Assembly: GCF_013694095.1 (NCBI RefSeq)
Contig: NZ_JACEFB010000005.1
Location: forward strand, 62,001 to 126,000
Length of the DNA stretch: 64,000 bases
Direction: 5' to 3'
From: Thermogemmata fonticola
GTDB taxonomy: Bacteria > Planctomycetota > Planctomycetia > Gemmatales > Gemmataceae
Positions within the stretch are counted from its first letter, which is position 1. Each line of letters starts with the position of its first letter. The notes beneath the pieces are model-generated. The model did not search any database. It saw nothing but the letters and a program-made list of their open reading frames with translations, and was not told where the DNA came from. This document shows, piece after piece, positions 17,387-25,994 of the stretch. A program made the translations under genes and the position numbers.

Positions 17387-17561
17387 GGCATGGACTCCTT
17401 ACACATACGGATACGGAAAGGCAAATTCGGCGGGTCCCCTGTATCCAAGCCGAATTCATCTTCCGGCTCATGCAGGGGCGTTGCCATTGTCCGCAAAGCG
17501 ACGCTCCCCGACAAGGGGGGAAGAGTCGATTCTCGACGGAATACCCCGGCGCGAACCTGTC

Positions 17562-17605
17562 GTTGACCCCTGACTACTGTTCCGTTTACCCCTGACTACC
17601 CTGAC
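17562..17605. repeat. 22-bp tandem duplication
   Basis: Two copies of a 22-bp unit (17562-17583 and 17584-17605) share GACCCCTGACTAC or TACCCCTGACTAC cores. The second copy also starts a 7-bp stem ACCCCTG/CAGGGGT (17588-17594 with 17605-17611). The 365-bp gap 17387-17751 otherwise holds no gene. A TATACT box at 17696-17701 may belong to the promoter of the next gene. Confidence 0.6.
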
Positions 17606-17751
17606 AGGGGTTGGCCACGCCCTTGCAGCGGCTTCATGCCGGCAGACTCTCCCCCTGGCAAAGGATGAGAAACTGGTGTAAGATGGAATCGGCTTTATAC
17701 TCGTGCGTTTAATCTGTTTTTCCGAACCTCTGTCCTCTATGGAACGGTCTT

Positions 17752-18552
17752 ATGGCTGTGTCGTATACGTGTCCGTCCTGCCGGACAACGCTGCGGACTG
17801 CCCAAGCGGTCCCAGCCGGTAAGTCGATCAAGTGTCCTAAATGCGGTCATGTGTTTGCACCGGCCGCTGCTCGGAACCCTTCCTCAACCGGGGCCGCCGC
17901 TGCGACCGCGAGTGCCGCGGCCAAAGCGGAGAAGCCGCCCGGACCGGACGTCTTCAAATTGGCGGATGATGATCCCCCCCCGGCGCCCCCTCCGCCTAAG
18001 CCTTTTGTCGACGACGAGGAAGAAGGGGGACGGCCGAAAGCCTACGGCGTCATCGTCGAATCGCAGGAAGAGCTAGCGAAAATCGAGAAAAACAAGCCGA
18101 AGTTCGACATCCAGGACCGTTTCAAGAAAAGCGCCCGCGGTCCCGCCCAGGCCATGCTGGTCTTTCCCAGCAACTTGCTGACCATGCAAGGGCTAATTAC
18201 GCTGGTCGCAGCGATCGGCATTTTCATCTACGGAATGTGGCCCTTGGTCTTCAATGACGCGCCGCCCAGTGATGAAGAGGTGGAAGAGGCCGTACTCACG
18301 ATGATTTTGGGCTTGCTGACCTTCGGCTGGGCCGCCCTCATCCTGTATGGCGCCAGTGAAATGCAGCAAGTCAACTCTTACCTTTGGGCCATGGTCGGTT
18401 CCATCGCGGCTATCTTGCCGTTATTGATCGGTTTGTACGGCATTGTCATGTTGCTCAACCCCAAGGTGAAAGCCGGCTTTGAGGAAGCCGAAGCCGGACC
18501 GGACGACGATGAGGAAGACGACGATTCCGACGAGGATGAGGACGACGAATGA
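17752..18552 (+). CDS. Zinc-ribbon (MJ0042-like) membrane protein
   Basis: A 266-residue protein, first gene of a four-gene unit. The N-terminal zinc ribbon has CPSC at 7-10 and CPKC at 28-31, as in MJ0042-type zinc-finger domains. An acidic, Pro-rich linker (about 60-110) follows, then three membrane helices (about 140-168, 180-205 and 210-235) and a highly acidic C-terminal tail of D/E runs. The stop overlaps the next ATG (ATGA), so the sigma factor is probably translationally coupled. Function unknown. Its position suggests it may sense or tether in the sigma pathway (inference). Confidence 0.8.
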   Translation: MAVSYTCPSCRTTLRTAQAVPAGKSIKCPKCGHVFAPAAARNPSSTGAAAATASAAAKAEKPPGPDVFKLADDDPPPAPPPPKPFVDDEEEGGRPKAYGVIVESQEELAKIEKNKPKFDIQDRFKKSARGPAQAMLVFPSNLLTMQGLITLVAAIGIFIYGMWPLVFNDAPPSDEEVEEAVLTMILGLLTFGWAALILYGASEMQQVNSYLWAMVGSIAAILPLLIGLYGIVMLLNPKVKAGFEEAEAGPDDDEEDDDSDEDEDDE

Positions 18553-19094
18553 CACCCCCCACGGATGCGGAACTGGTCGAGCGCTTTGTCCGCCAGCGCG
18601 AGGCAGCGGCCCTGGAAGAGCTGCTCCGCCGTTACGAAGAACCCCTGTTTCGCTTTCTCTACGGCGTATTGCGGGACCATCACGCCGCAGAGGACGTTCT
18701 TCAGGAGACCTTCGTCCAGGCGCTGCGTTCCTTGGAGGGGGTCCGGCCTGAGGGGATTCGAGGCTGGCTCTTTACCGTGGCTCATCAGCAAGCCGCGCTG
18801 TGGAAGCGCCGCCGCCGGAATTGGCCGGCATTACTGGCTGAGGATGTCGATCTCCCCTCCACGGCTGCGCCCGAAGCTGAGTTGGAGCAGGCGGAGGAAA
18901 GCGTGTGGATTCGGCAAAGCCTGCGGCTGCTCCCTGTCGTGCAACAAGAGGCGCTGCACGCCCGCTACTATGAGGGGAAAAAGTTTCGAGAAATCGCCGC
19001 GTCTTTGGGGTGTCCCTTAGGCACCGTGTTGGCCCGGCTCCACGCGGGATTGAAGAAACTCCGGCAGATGTGGGAGGAACGCCATGGCCGCTGA
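18549..19094 (+). CDS. ECF-type RNA polymerase sigma factor
   Basis: A 181-residue sigma-70 family protein with regions 2 and 4 only. Region 2 includes FRFLYGVLRDHHAAEDVLQE and GWLFTVAHQQA (about 30-80). Region 4 includes LPVVQQEALHARYYEG and the helix-turn-helix FREIAASLGCPLGTVLARLH (about 142-162). It directs core polymerase to an unknown regulon. It overlaps the upstream gene by 4 nt and the downstream anti-sigma-like gene by 11 nt, a compact arrangement implying coupled translation. Confidence 0.93.
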   Translation: MTPPTDAELVERFVRQREAAALEELLRRYEEPLFRFLYGVLRDHHAAEDVLQETFVQALRSLEGVRPEGIRGWLFTVAHQQAALWKRRRRNWPALLAEDVDLPSTAAPEAELEQAEESVWIRQSLRLLPVVQQEALHARYYEGKKFREIAASLGCPLGTVLARLHAGLKKLRQMWEERHGR

Positions 19095-19752
19095 CGCGAC
19101 GCTCCGAGATCAGGCCTTGCGTTATGCCGCGGGGGAACTCTCTCCGATCGAAGCGGCCGCCTTCGAGGCGCGATTGGCCAGTGATCCCGCAGCCCGCGAA
19201 GCTGTAGCGGAAGCCGTCCGCCTGTCCGCCGCCGTTCTCCATTGTCCCCCACCCGCACCGGATGCTTCTTTCCGCGCCGCGGCCTGTGAGCGTTTGCTCC
19301 ACCCACGCCGCCCGCGTTGGCTTTCCCGGCGGGCCTACCCCGGCCATCCCCTCCTCTGGGCCGCTTTGGGAGCTGCCACGATCACTGCCTTCGCCCTGCT
19401 TCTGACGCTTATCCCTCGGCCGGCTCCGTCCCCGATCCCGAATCCTGCGCAGCCCGCCTCCTCCCCCGACAGCGCCGCGGCGCCCGATTCACCTCTCTCC
19501 TCCACCGCGCTATCCGCCCGGAGAGACGAGGAACCACCTTCGGCGACCGCAGTAGCCGCCCGGTCTGCGCCGAACACCGAGGAGGACCATCCTCCCATGA
19601 GCGTGGCTGAGTTATGGGCCGACATGAGTACTCCCGAACGTGTGGAAAAGACCCGCGACGAAGAGCTGCGTTGGCGGCAGAAACTCCGCGAACGGGGAGC
19701 CTATGCCTCCCCCCGCTTTCCCACCCCGGACGCTGCCATCGAGACACGCTGA
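19084..19752 (+). CDS. Anti-sigma factor-like membrane protein
   Basis: A 222-residue protein directly following the ECF sigma gene with an 11-nt overlap. The N-terminal ALRYAAGELSPIEAAAFEARL segment is the short helical module common at the start of planctomycete anti-sigma proteins. The HxxxCxxC zinc motif is absent. One membrane helix (about 98-118, WAALGAATITAFALLLTLIP) is followed by a Pro/Ser/Ala-rich, presumably periplasmic segment. The anti-sigma role is inferred from position and topology, not from a diagnostic motif. Confidence 0.75.
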   Translation: MAADATLRDQALRYAAGELSPIEAAAFEARLASDPAAREAVAEAVRLSAAVLHCPPPAPDASFRAAACERLLHPRRPRWLSRRAYPGHPLLWAALGAATITAFALLLTLIPRPAPSPIPNPAQPASSPDSAAAPDSPLSSTALSARRDEEPPSATAVAARSAPNTEEDHPPMSVAELWADMSTPERVEKTRDEELRWRQKLRERGAYASPRFPTPDAAIETR

Positions 19753-19780
19753 CCGCCCTGCCTTGTGGGGATTGCCAACC

Positions 19781-20359
19781 ATGAGGGGTATTTGTCACCG
19801 CTTGGGGACCGCTACGGTCCTCGTTACTTCGCTGACAGCGCTGACCTGCCTATGTCCTTCCATCCCTCCGGCGGAAGCTGCCCCGCTTCCCCGCTTCACC
19901 GAAGAGCGGGAAGCAGCCGCTCTCCACTTCGTCCGCAAGCATTGTCCAGAATTGCTCCCCCTGCTCGAAGAACTCAAACGGACCAATCGGCCTCTCTACG
20001 AACGGCAAATCCTCGAAACCTTCCAGGTTACGGAACTTCTGGCAGACCTGCTCGACGACCCCAAACGTTATGAGGTCGAACTCCGCATCTGGAAAACCGA
20101 AAATCAAGCGATGGTCCTTGTAGCCCAGCTCACCACTGCCAAACCCGAAGAACGTGACTCGCTCGATCAACGCCTCCAACACCTCGCCCGCGAACTGATC
20201 GAACTCGAAGCCCAAGCCATCGAGTGCCGCATCGAATTGCTCCAGGCCGAGTTGGCTTTCCATAAAGAAGAACTGGCCAAACATCGGGATCAAATCGACC
20301 GCTTGGCGCGCGAACGCTACGAAGCTCTCCTGGAAAAGGCCCGGAAGAAGAAACCCTGA
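19781..20359 (+). CDS. Exported coiled-coil protein of the sigma operon
   Basis: A 192-residue protein beginning 28 nt after the anti-sigma-like gene. A signal peptide (MRGICHRLGTATVLVTSLTA... cleaved near AEA, about residue 30) precedes a long charged helical region (about 40-190) rich in Glu, Leu and Arg with heptad spacing (LLPLLEELKRTNRPLYERQ, ELAFHKEELAKHRDQIDRL). ATG 19781 was chosen because the signal begins there; the frame is open further upstream without a signal. It probably forms a periplasmic coiled coil. A sensor or target role in the ECF pathway is inferred only from linkage. Confidence 0.78.
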   Translation: MRGICHRLGTATVLVTSLTALTCLCPSIPPAEAAPLPRFTEEREAAALHFVRKHCPELLPLLEELKRTNRPLYERQILETFQVTELLADLLDDPKRYEVELRIWKTENQAMVLVAQLTTAKPEERDSLDQRLQHLARELIELEAQAIECRIELLQAELAFHKEELAKHRDQIDRLARERYEALLEKARKKKP

Positions 20360-20542
20360 CGCCGCACGATCGCCGGTTCGTCTCCCCGCGGTCAGGTCTG
20401 CCTCCCTCGACGAATACGGGGAGAGCGATCAACAAGATCGCCGCCTACCGCCGCTCTCGCTTCCGGCCTTGTGGCTTTGTTTCTCATGCGCGAGTTTCCC
20501 ATTCATCTCTTGGGAATCAGCGGTGGCATAAAATAAAGTGTC

Positions 20543-21607
20543 ATGAAGCGCGCGATGAAACATCTGGCCCCCCTGTACGCCAAAGTCGCAGCACGGGTGC
20601 AACCGCCGGTCTGTATCGCTTTGGGTCCTCCTTGGCCGGTCGCCCAATTGGTCCAGACTATCGCCTTACCCGACACCGTGTGCGTGCAGATGGACCTGCA
20701 TCAAGCGGAACGCCTGCGGGATTGCCTCAAGGAGTTGCAAGTCCGTGCGCAGGTAGAAACTGTGGCGGACCTGTGGGACCTGCCGGCGCGGTTTGCAACG
20801 GTCATTTTCCCCGCGGCGGCTCACTCCGATCGGGCTTTGAAACAGGATGTGGTCGAGCAGGCTTACCATATTTTGCAACCGGGGGGCACTTTCATTGCCC
20901 TGTCCGAGTACGAACGGGATCATCTCTTTGCCCCGTGGCTGAAGAAGCTCTACGGGCGCTGCGGCGCTACGCCAGCCAGTCCCGAAGGGACCGCCATTTT
21001 TGCCACCAAGACCGCGGACAACCGCCCCCGTCGCCGACATGAGATCACCTTCCACGCCCGGATCGGGAACGGCCCCTCCGTCCATATCGTCTCTCAACCG
21101 GGCACGTTCAGCTATGGCCGATTCGATGAAGGCTCCCGTGCCATGCTGGAAATTGCCGAGATTCGTCCGGGGGATCGGGTGCTGGACCTGGGTTGCGGCA
21201 ACGGGGCGGTCGGCTGCCTGGCCGGATTACGGGTGGGAGCAGCGGGAAGCGTCACCTTTGTGGACAGCAACCTGCGCGCCATCGCCTTGGCCCAACGGAA
21301 TGCGACAGCGAATCAGACTCCGCAACCCCGCTTTCTCGCCGCGGCTCGACTGGAGGGGCTAGAACCGGCCAGCTTCGATGTCATCCTGGCTAATCCCCCC
21401 TACTACGCCTTGACGGAAATCACCCGCTTGTTCATCGCCGGCGCCCGGCCTCTGCTCGCTCCCGGCGGCCGATACTACCTGGTCACGAAAATGCCTACCG
21501 CCGTTGTTCCGATGATCTTCCAGACCTTCGGAGATTGTTCCGTCCATGAAAACCGCGGCTACTCCGTCATCAGTGCTACCCGCGGCCCATCATCATTCCC
21601 ACGATAG
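20543..21607 (+). CDS. RsmC/RlmG-like class I methyltransferase
   Basis: A 354-residue SAM-dependent methyltransferase. The C-terminal Rossmann domain carries motif I VLDLGCGNGAVG (from residue 213), the acidic end of strand 2 (TFVDSN) and the catalytic NPPYY at 284-288, the NPPY signature of exocyclic-amine N-methylation. The N-terminal half is a degenerate copy of the same fold, the arrangement seen in RsmC and RlmG, which methylate guanine in 16S or 23S rRNA. Which rRNA position is modified cannot be decided here. It is a single gene ending 96 bp before the convergent SecA-like gene. Confidence 0.85.
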   Translation: MKRAMKHLAPLYAKVAARVQPPVCIALGPPWPVAQLVQTIALPDTVCVQMDLHQAERLRDCLKELQVRAQVETVADLWDLPARFATVIFPAAAHSDRALKQDVVEQAYHILQPGGTFIALSEYERDHLFAPWLKKLYGRCGATPASPEGTAIFATKTADNRPRRRHEITFHARIGNGPSVHIVSQPGTFSYGRFDEGSRAMLEIAEIRPGDRVLDLGCGNGAVGCLAGLRVGAAGSVTFVDSNLRAIALAQRNATANQTPQPRFLAAARLEGLEPASFDVILANPPYYALTEITRLFIAGARPLLAPGGRYYLVTKMPTAVVPMIFQTFGDCSVHENRGYSVISATRGPSSFPR

Positions 21608-21702
21608 AGGCAGCGAACAAAAAGCAACGGCGTTTCGCCAGGCGAGTAATCAACAGAGGAAGAACTTACATCTTCGCAAGCCAGTCGCTGGCAAGACGAG
21701 GA

Positions 21703-23739
21703 TCAATCCACGTACTGGTCGGCGCCGATGTCCTTGAGCCATTCCTGGCGGTTTTTATCGTAATTTTTCAGATCGAGGCGCTGGCGGTAGTGGCGTTTTT
21801 CGATGCGCCGTTGGGCCTTGCGGAAGAGGGGGGCAAAGGCGTTCCAATTGCGATTCTGGCCGGAACGCGCCAGGGCTTGCAAGCGGCGCTGTTTCTTTTG
21901 CCCCAAGCCTTCCAAGATATGGTCTTCCAGGGAGAGGAAAAATTGGGCGCTGCCGGGGTCGCCTTGCCGTCCTGCCCGGCCGACCAATTGGCGGTCGATG
22001 CGTTCTGCTTCGTGGCGTTCCGTAGCGATGACATGCAAGCCGCCTTTTTCAGCCACACCCGGTCCCAGCTTAATGTCCGTGCCCCGGCCGGCCATGTTTG
22101 TGGCCACGGTGACCGTGCCCGGTTGGCCGGCGAGGGCCACGATTTCCGCCTCCCGCTGGTTCTGTTCCGCGTTGAGCACCTGATGAGGGATACCCGCCGC
22201 GGTGAGTTTCGCCGACAGTTTCTTGGAGGCCTCGACAGTGCGTGTGCCGATCAGGACAGGCCGGCCTTGAGCGAGCATCGCTTGCGTTTCGGCCACGACG
22301 GCATCAAATTTGGCATCCTCTGTGGGGAAAATGCGGTCCGGCAGCAAAATGCGGCGGCAGGGCCGATTCGTCGGCACACGTGTCACCCACAGCCCATAGA
22401 CCCGCCGCAGTTCCCAGAAATTCGGCATCAACGTCCCGCTCATACCCGCCAGTTTCGTGTAGAGGCGGTAGAAGTTCTGGTAGGTAATTTGGGCGGCATG
22501 CTCGCTGGGCATATTGATCGGCACGCCCTCTTTTGCCTCAATGGCCTGATGGAGGCCGTCACGCCAGTGGCGATCTGGCATGGGACGGCCGGTGCCCTCG
22601 TCGATGATCACGATCTTTTTTTCCGCGCTGATCATGTAGTGCTGGTCCCGGCGGTAGCGGTAATGAGCCAACAAAGCCCGTTCCACCGCTTCAAACATTT
22701 TGTCCATTGCTTTGGCATGTTTGCCGGTCGGCGGTTCAGAATAGCGCACCTGCCGCCGCCCCGCGTCCGTCAACTCCAGTTTTTCCTTTTTGGGAACGAA
22801 GTAGAAGTGCTCATCGGGAACCAGCGTCCGAGCCACGCGGTCGGCCCAGAGATAGACCACTTGCTCTTCTGGCTCGGCTAGGCGTGTGGGGTTGGCGATG
22901 ATCATGGGCGTGCGCGCTTCATCGATGAAAATACTGTCGGCCTCGTCCACGATGGCATAAACCAGTCCGCGCTGGACACGGGGATCCAGCCGGGCCGAGT
23001 TGTGCTGAGGAAGCCAGGGTGCCCAGAAGGGCGCCGCTGCCGCCTGTCCCCCGCGCAGCTTCATGCGATCGCGCAGGAAGTCGAAGCCGAATTCCGAGGC
23101 CGTGCCGTAGGTGATGTCACAGCGGTAGGCCTGGTAGCGCCGCTCATCGTCCATGCGCTGCTGCAAGTAGCCCACGGTCAAACCCAGTTTTTCGTAAACG
23201 GGTCCCATCCACTCGGCGTCGCGCCGGGCCAGATAATCGTTGACCGTGGCGATGTGAACTCCTTTACCCGTGAGGGCATTGAGGTAGGCGGGAAGCGCCG
23301 CCGTCAGGGTTTTCCCTTCTCCGGTGGCCAGCTCCACCAGTCCGCCGAAGTGCATCACAACCCCTGCGGCCAGTTGCACGTCAAAGGGACGCAAGCCCAG
23401 GGTCCGCTGGATCGCTACGCTGACCAAACCGAAGGCCTCCGGCAAGAGCAGGTCCAGATTCCAGCGTCCCCGCGCTTTGCCCCGCAACTGTTGGCTGACT
23501 GCCAGTAATTCCTCATCGCTGGTATCGCGGAACCGCTCCTCCCAGTAGCGAATCTGCGGAATCACAAGCGCAGCACGGGCCAGGCGGCGGCGCCAGGGCG
23601 GAGCCACCCACGCCAATATCCGGTTCCACCATAACGGCCCTAACCGCCCCGGCACGTTCTCGATCGGCTTGTGCTCGTGGGCCACCCGTTCCGCTGGGAG
23701 AAGTGCCGATACGGCCGAGGTCGGTAGCGTCCATCCCAT
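21703..23739 (-). CDS. SecA-like ATPase lacking the C-terminal domains
   Basis: A 678-residue protein with a complete SecA motor: Walker A ATGEGKT (138-144), DEAD box VDEADSIFIDEARTP (about 264-278), the preprotein-crosslinking region start DITYGTASEFGFDFLRD, and NBD2 motifs ATNMAGRGTDIKLGPGV and QLVGRAGRQGDPGS. It then ends shortly after the start of the scaffold helix (RIEKRHYRQR...), so the helical wing, two-helix finger and zinc tail of canonical SecA (usually 830-950 residues) are missing. ATG 23739 was preferred; the frame is open to 23847 with a Gly/Arg-rich, unlikely extension. It is either a paralogue with another role or partners with a separate subunit. SecYEG is not in the window. 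Confidence 0.85.
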   Translation of the reverse strand: MGWTLPTSAVSALLPAERVAHEHKPIENVPGRLGPLWWNRILAWVAPPWRRRLARAALVIPQIRYWEERFRDTSDEELLAVSQQLRGKARGRWNLDLLLPEAFGLVSVAIQRTLGLRPFDVQLAAGVVMHFGGLVELATGEGKTLTAALPAYLNALTGKGVHIATVNDYLARRDAEWMGPVYEKLGLTVGYLQQRMDDERRYQAYRCDITYGTASEFGFDFLRDRMKLRGGQAAAAPFWAPWLPQHNSARLDPRVQRGLVYAIVDEADSIFIDEARTPMIIANPTRLAEPEEQVVYLWADRVARTLVPDEHFYFVPKKEKLELTDAGRRQVRYSEPPTGKHAKAMDKMFEAVERALLAHYRYRRDQHYMISAEKKIVIIDEGTGRPMPDRHWRDGLHQAIEAKEGVPINMPSEHAAQITYQNFYRLYTKLAGMSGTLMPNFWELRRVYGLWVTRVPTNRPCRRILLPDRIFPTEDAKFDAVVAETQAMLAQGRPVLIGTRTVEASKKLSAKLTAAGIPHQVLNAEQNQREAEIVALAGQPGTVTVATNMAGRGTDIKLGPGVAEKGGLHVIATERHEAERIDRQLVGRAGRQGDPGSAQFFLSLEDHILEGLGQKKQRRLQALARSGQNRNWNAFAPLFRKAQRRIEKRHYRQRLDLKNYDKNRQEWLKDIGADQYVD

Positions 23740-24177
23740 AACTTCACCCAATCTCACGCGGAAGCACTCGCTCCCCACCCTGCAACCTGCTCGAAATCCC
23801 CAAGAGGCGAAACCTACCCAAACGGAATCCCTCCTCCCACTTACCAACCATATCCCATCCCCTCCCGCTGCTCAAGCTCACCCCCACCATCCCAGCGAAG
23901 TCAGACATCCACGTACCCGCGGTGGACCGGGACAAGCCGCTCTACCTCTGCAAATCTGCGGCTGTCAACATCAGGGATAGGACGGGTTGTTCCACCTCAC
24001 CTTGTCAATTGTGGCCTAGAATGGTTAGGGTGATCCAACCTTCCGGAACATCCCGGCTTAGAGAGGGGAAGGTTGCCGGTCATACCCCTTGGGGGCCAGC
24101 GAATACCGTCTTAGGCCACAAGGCGAAACGTCTATCTGTTGCGAACCTCAACCACGATATTGTTTTATGGAATCACA
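23740..24177. other. Divergent intergenic region with a 9-bp hairpin
   Basis: About 440 bp between the divergent SecA-like and LOG genes, with no supportable gene. CAACCTTCC at 24036-24044 is the exact inverse of GGAAGGTTG at 24067-24075 (9-bp stem, 22-nt loop), in the leader of the LOG gene. No T-tract follows it, so it is not a standard terminator. Promoters for both flanking genes should lie here but none could be assigned. Confidence 0.5.
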
Positions 24178-25236
24178 ATGATACAGGAGTCTCAACCGCT
24201 ACCGCGCACTCCCTTTCATACTTCCCTGGACGGTGAAGGCGGGGAAAGTTCAGCCGCGCGTTCCTCGACCGCACCACCGGATGTAGAGGATTATGCCCTC
24301 CAGATCAAGGAAACGGCGGACAAGCTTTTGCACGACCAGGCCAGCCGGGGTGACATGCGCCTGCTGGCCACAGCGGTCCGGGAGCTGCGCTATTGCTTCA
24401 AGATTTTTTCTGCCTATCGCCACCGGCGGAAGGTGTCGATCTTCGGTTCTGCTCGGACCCCGCCGCAGCATCCCGCCTACAAGGCGGCGGAAGAGTTCGG
24501 ACGGCGAATAGCGAGTGCAGGGTGGATGGTCATCACCGGCGCCGGCAGCGGCATCATGGAAGCTGGACATCGCGGCGCGGGACGGGACGCCAGCTTCGGA
24601 TTGAACATCCTGCTGCCTTTCGAGCAGGCGGCCAATCCCGTGGTCCAGGGCGACCCCAAACTGGTCACCATGCGCTACTTCTTCACCCGCAAGTTGATGT
24701 TCATCAAAGAATCCGACGCGGTGGTGCTGTTTCCCGGCGGCTTCGGCACCCACGACGAATGCTTTGAAGCGCTCACCTTGATCCAAACCGGCAAATCACA
24801 CCTGTTCCCCATCGTTATGGTGGATGAACCGGGAGGAAACTACTGGCAACTATGGCAACGCTTCATCCAGGAAGGACTCGTGGACCGCGGCTACATTTCC
24901 CGCCATGATACCTCCCTCTACCGTATCACCGACTCAGTCGAGGAAGCGGTGCGGCAAGTGACCAGCTTTTACCGTGTCTATCACAGTCTACGCTACGTGC
25001 GGGGGGAATTGGTTCTGCGCCTGCAACAACCGCTACCTCCCGCCCTGTTGCAACGCATCCGCGAAGAGTTCCGGGACATTCTGAGCGGAGGAGATTTTGA
25101 GCTTCTCCCTGGCGCCCTTCCTGAAGAGAGCAATGAACCGGAGCTAGCCCACCTGCCGCGCCTGAAGTTCCGCTTCCAACGGCAAGCCGTCGGACGCCTC
25201 CGGCAGCTTGTGGACCTCATCAATGCCGAGGCCTGA
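24178..25236 (+). CDS. LOG-family (TIGR00730-like) Rossmann protein
   Basis: A 352-residue protein with the LOG (lysine decarboxylase-like) fold. The nucleotide-binding strand VSIFGSARTPP, the GAGSGIMEAGHRGA loop and the diagnostic PGGFGTHDE (186-194) are all present, the last containing the PGGxGTxxE motif. Proteins with this motif hydrolyse nucleoside 5'-monophosphates or cytokinin ribotides. It is longer than the minimal 180-residue LOG proteins, with a helical N-terminal region (about 35-80) and a C-terminal extension, as in the larger subgroup. ATG 24178 is chosen; a TTG at 24139 would add 13 residues. The physiological substrate is unknown. Confidence 0.87.
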   Translation: MIQESQPLPRTPFHTSLDGEGGESSAARSSTAPPDVEDYALQIKETADKLLHDQASRGDMRLLATAVRELRYCFKIFSAYRHRRKVSIFGSARTPPQHPAYKAAEEFGRRIASAGWMVITGAGSGIMEAGHRGAGRDASFGLNILLPFEQAANPVVQGDPKLVTMRYFFTRKLMFIKESDAVVLFPGGFGTHDECFEALTLIQTGKSHLFPIVMVDEPGGNYWQLWQRFIQEGLVDRGYISRHDTSLYRITDSVEEAVRQVTSFYRVYHSLRYVRGELVLRLQQPLPPALLQRIREEFRDILSGGDFELLPGALPEESNEPELAHLPRLKFRFQRQAVGRLRQLVDLINAEA

Positions 25237-25431
25237 TCCCTGCCCTTCCAGAGTGCAGCCGAAGCCTGATCTCCGCTCCTCTAAAGTGAGGTGCATTCCC
25301 GACCGGAATCGCCGGAACATCGAAGCATCCTCCGGAAGGAGGGGATGAAGGAGGGGGTGTGTCTTCGAACCAAAGTGTCTTCGACATCCAAGAGAGAACC
25401 GGGGCTAGCGATTATAGAGTCTGGTTGGCTT

Positions 25432-25465
25432 AAAAAAACACGGGGCGGGAACGCCCCACCCCGTG
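25432..25465 (-). terminator. Intrinsic terminator of the candidate RNA
   Basis: On the minus strand CACGGGG (25459-25465) pairs with CCCCGTG (25439-25445), with additional GGG/CCC pairing inside after one mismatch. It is followed directly by seven T residues (25438-25432). This is a textbook rho-independent terminator with no coding gene ending just before it. Confidence 0.8.
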
Positions 25466-25700
25466 ACCAAGCCTACTTACGGGTCCCGTCCATCCCTTGG
25501 GTAGCCTGGCTGCTTATCCGTCCCCCCCTCGGAACGGAATAAGCCTAAACCGAGATAGCTGTAGGAAGCCGGCAAGCTGCCTGATCCTCCTTCAGCATCC
25601 GGGGCAAATCAGGCATGTCGACTGGCTCGTGCGGCTGCTCCCAACGCACCGGTCGACCCTGGATCACCACCGGACATCTCTTACCTAGATCACGGCAGGA
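25432..25700 (-). ncRNA. Candidate structured non-coding RNA, unidentified
   Basis: Read on the minus strand, this gene-free stretch contains a string of exact pairings. They are: an outer stem GTCGAC/GTCGAC (25652-25657 with 25617-25622) enclosing GTGCG/CGCAC (25645-25649 with 25629-25633); TGCCTGAT/ATCAGGCA (25608-25615 with 25578-25585); GCTTAT/ATAAGC (25539-25544 with 25512-25517) extended by CCGT/ACGG; CCAGGCTAC with GTAGGCTTGG and one bulge (25501-25509 with 25467-25476); and a terminal hairpin with T7. CTCGG at 25550-25554 can also pair with CCGAG (25528-25532) in the loop of the third stem, which would be a pseudoknot. The 5' end is approximate. It does not match the cores of tmRNA, RNase P RNA, 6S or SRP RNA that I can recall. 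No minus-strand gene follows, so it is more likely a trans-acting RNA than a riboswitch. Confidence 0.55.
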
Positions 25701-25931
25701 CGCGATGCAAACGAACTGAGGGAAAAAAATGCAAAAATCACCGACAGCTTTTTGGGGAGAACAAAAAAAATCTCGTGAGGACGAACTATGGCCTGCGGCG
25801 AACCGACGAAAGGATGCTGCTGCGGAACGGACAGGAGAGCAAAGGCCAGAAGAGCAAGAGGCACGAAGGTTGGGAGCGGTCCCGAACCGAGGCCCCAGAT
25901 TTCGTCACAAACGCTACGATGGACGGATTGT

Positions 25932-25968
25932 GTCCCTCCCGCCGATCAGGTTGGCTCAAGGGAGGGAC
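25932..25968. other. 9-bp perfect hairpin downstream of the DUF2203 gene
   Basis: GTCCCTCCC (25932-25940) and GGGAGGGAC (25960-25968) are exact inverses with a 19-nt loop, 27 nt past the DUF2203 stop. No T-tract follows on either strand. It could protect the 3' end of the transcript. The rest of 25701-25994 shows no gene. Confidence 0.4.
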
Positions 25969-25994
25969 GTGTTTGGGAGAGTCAGAAAGAAGTC

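Noticed and set aside
25291-25542. 83-residue frame crossing the candidate RNA
   Set aside because: It runs antisense to the stems and terminator, with no ribosome-binding site or homology.
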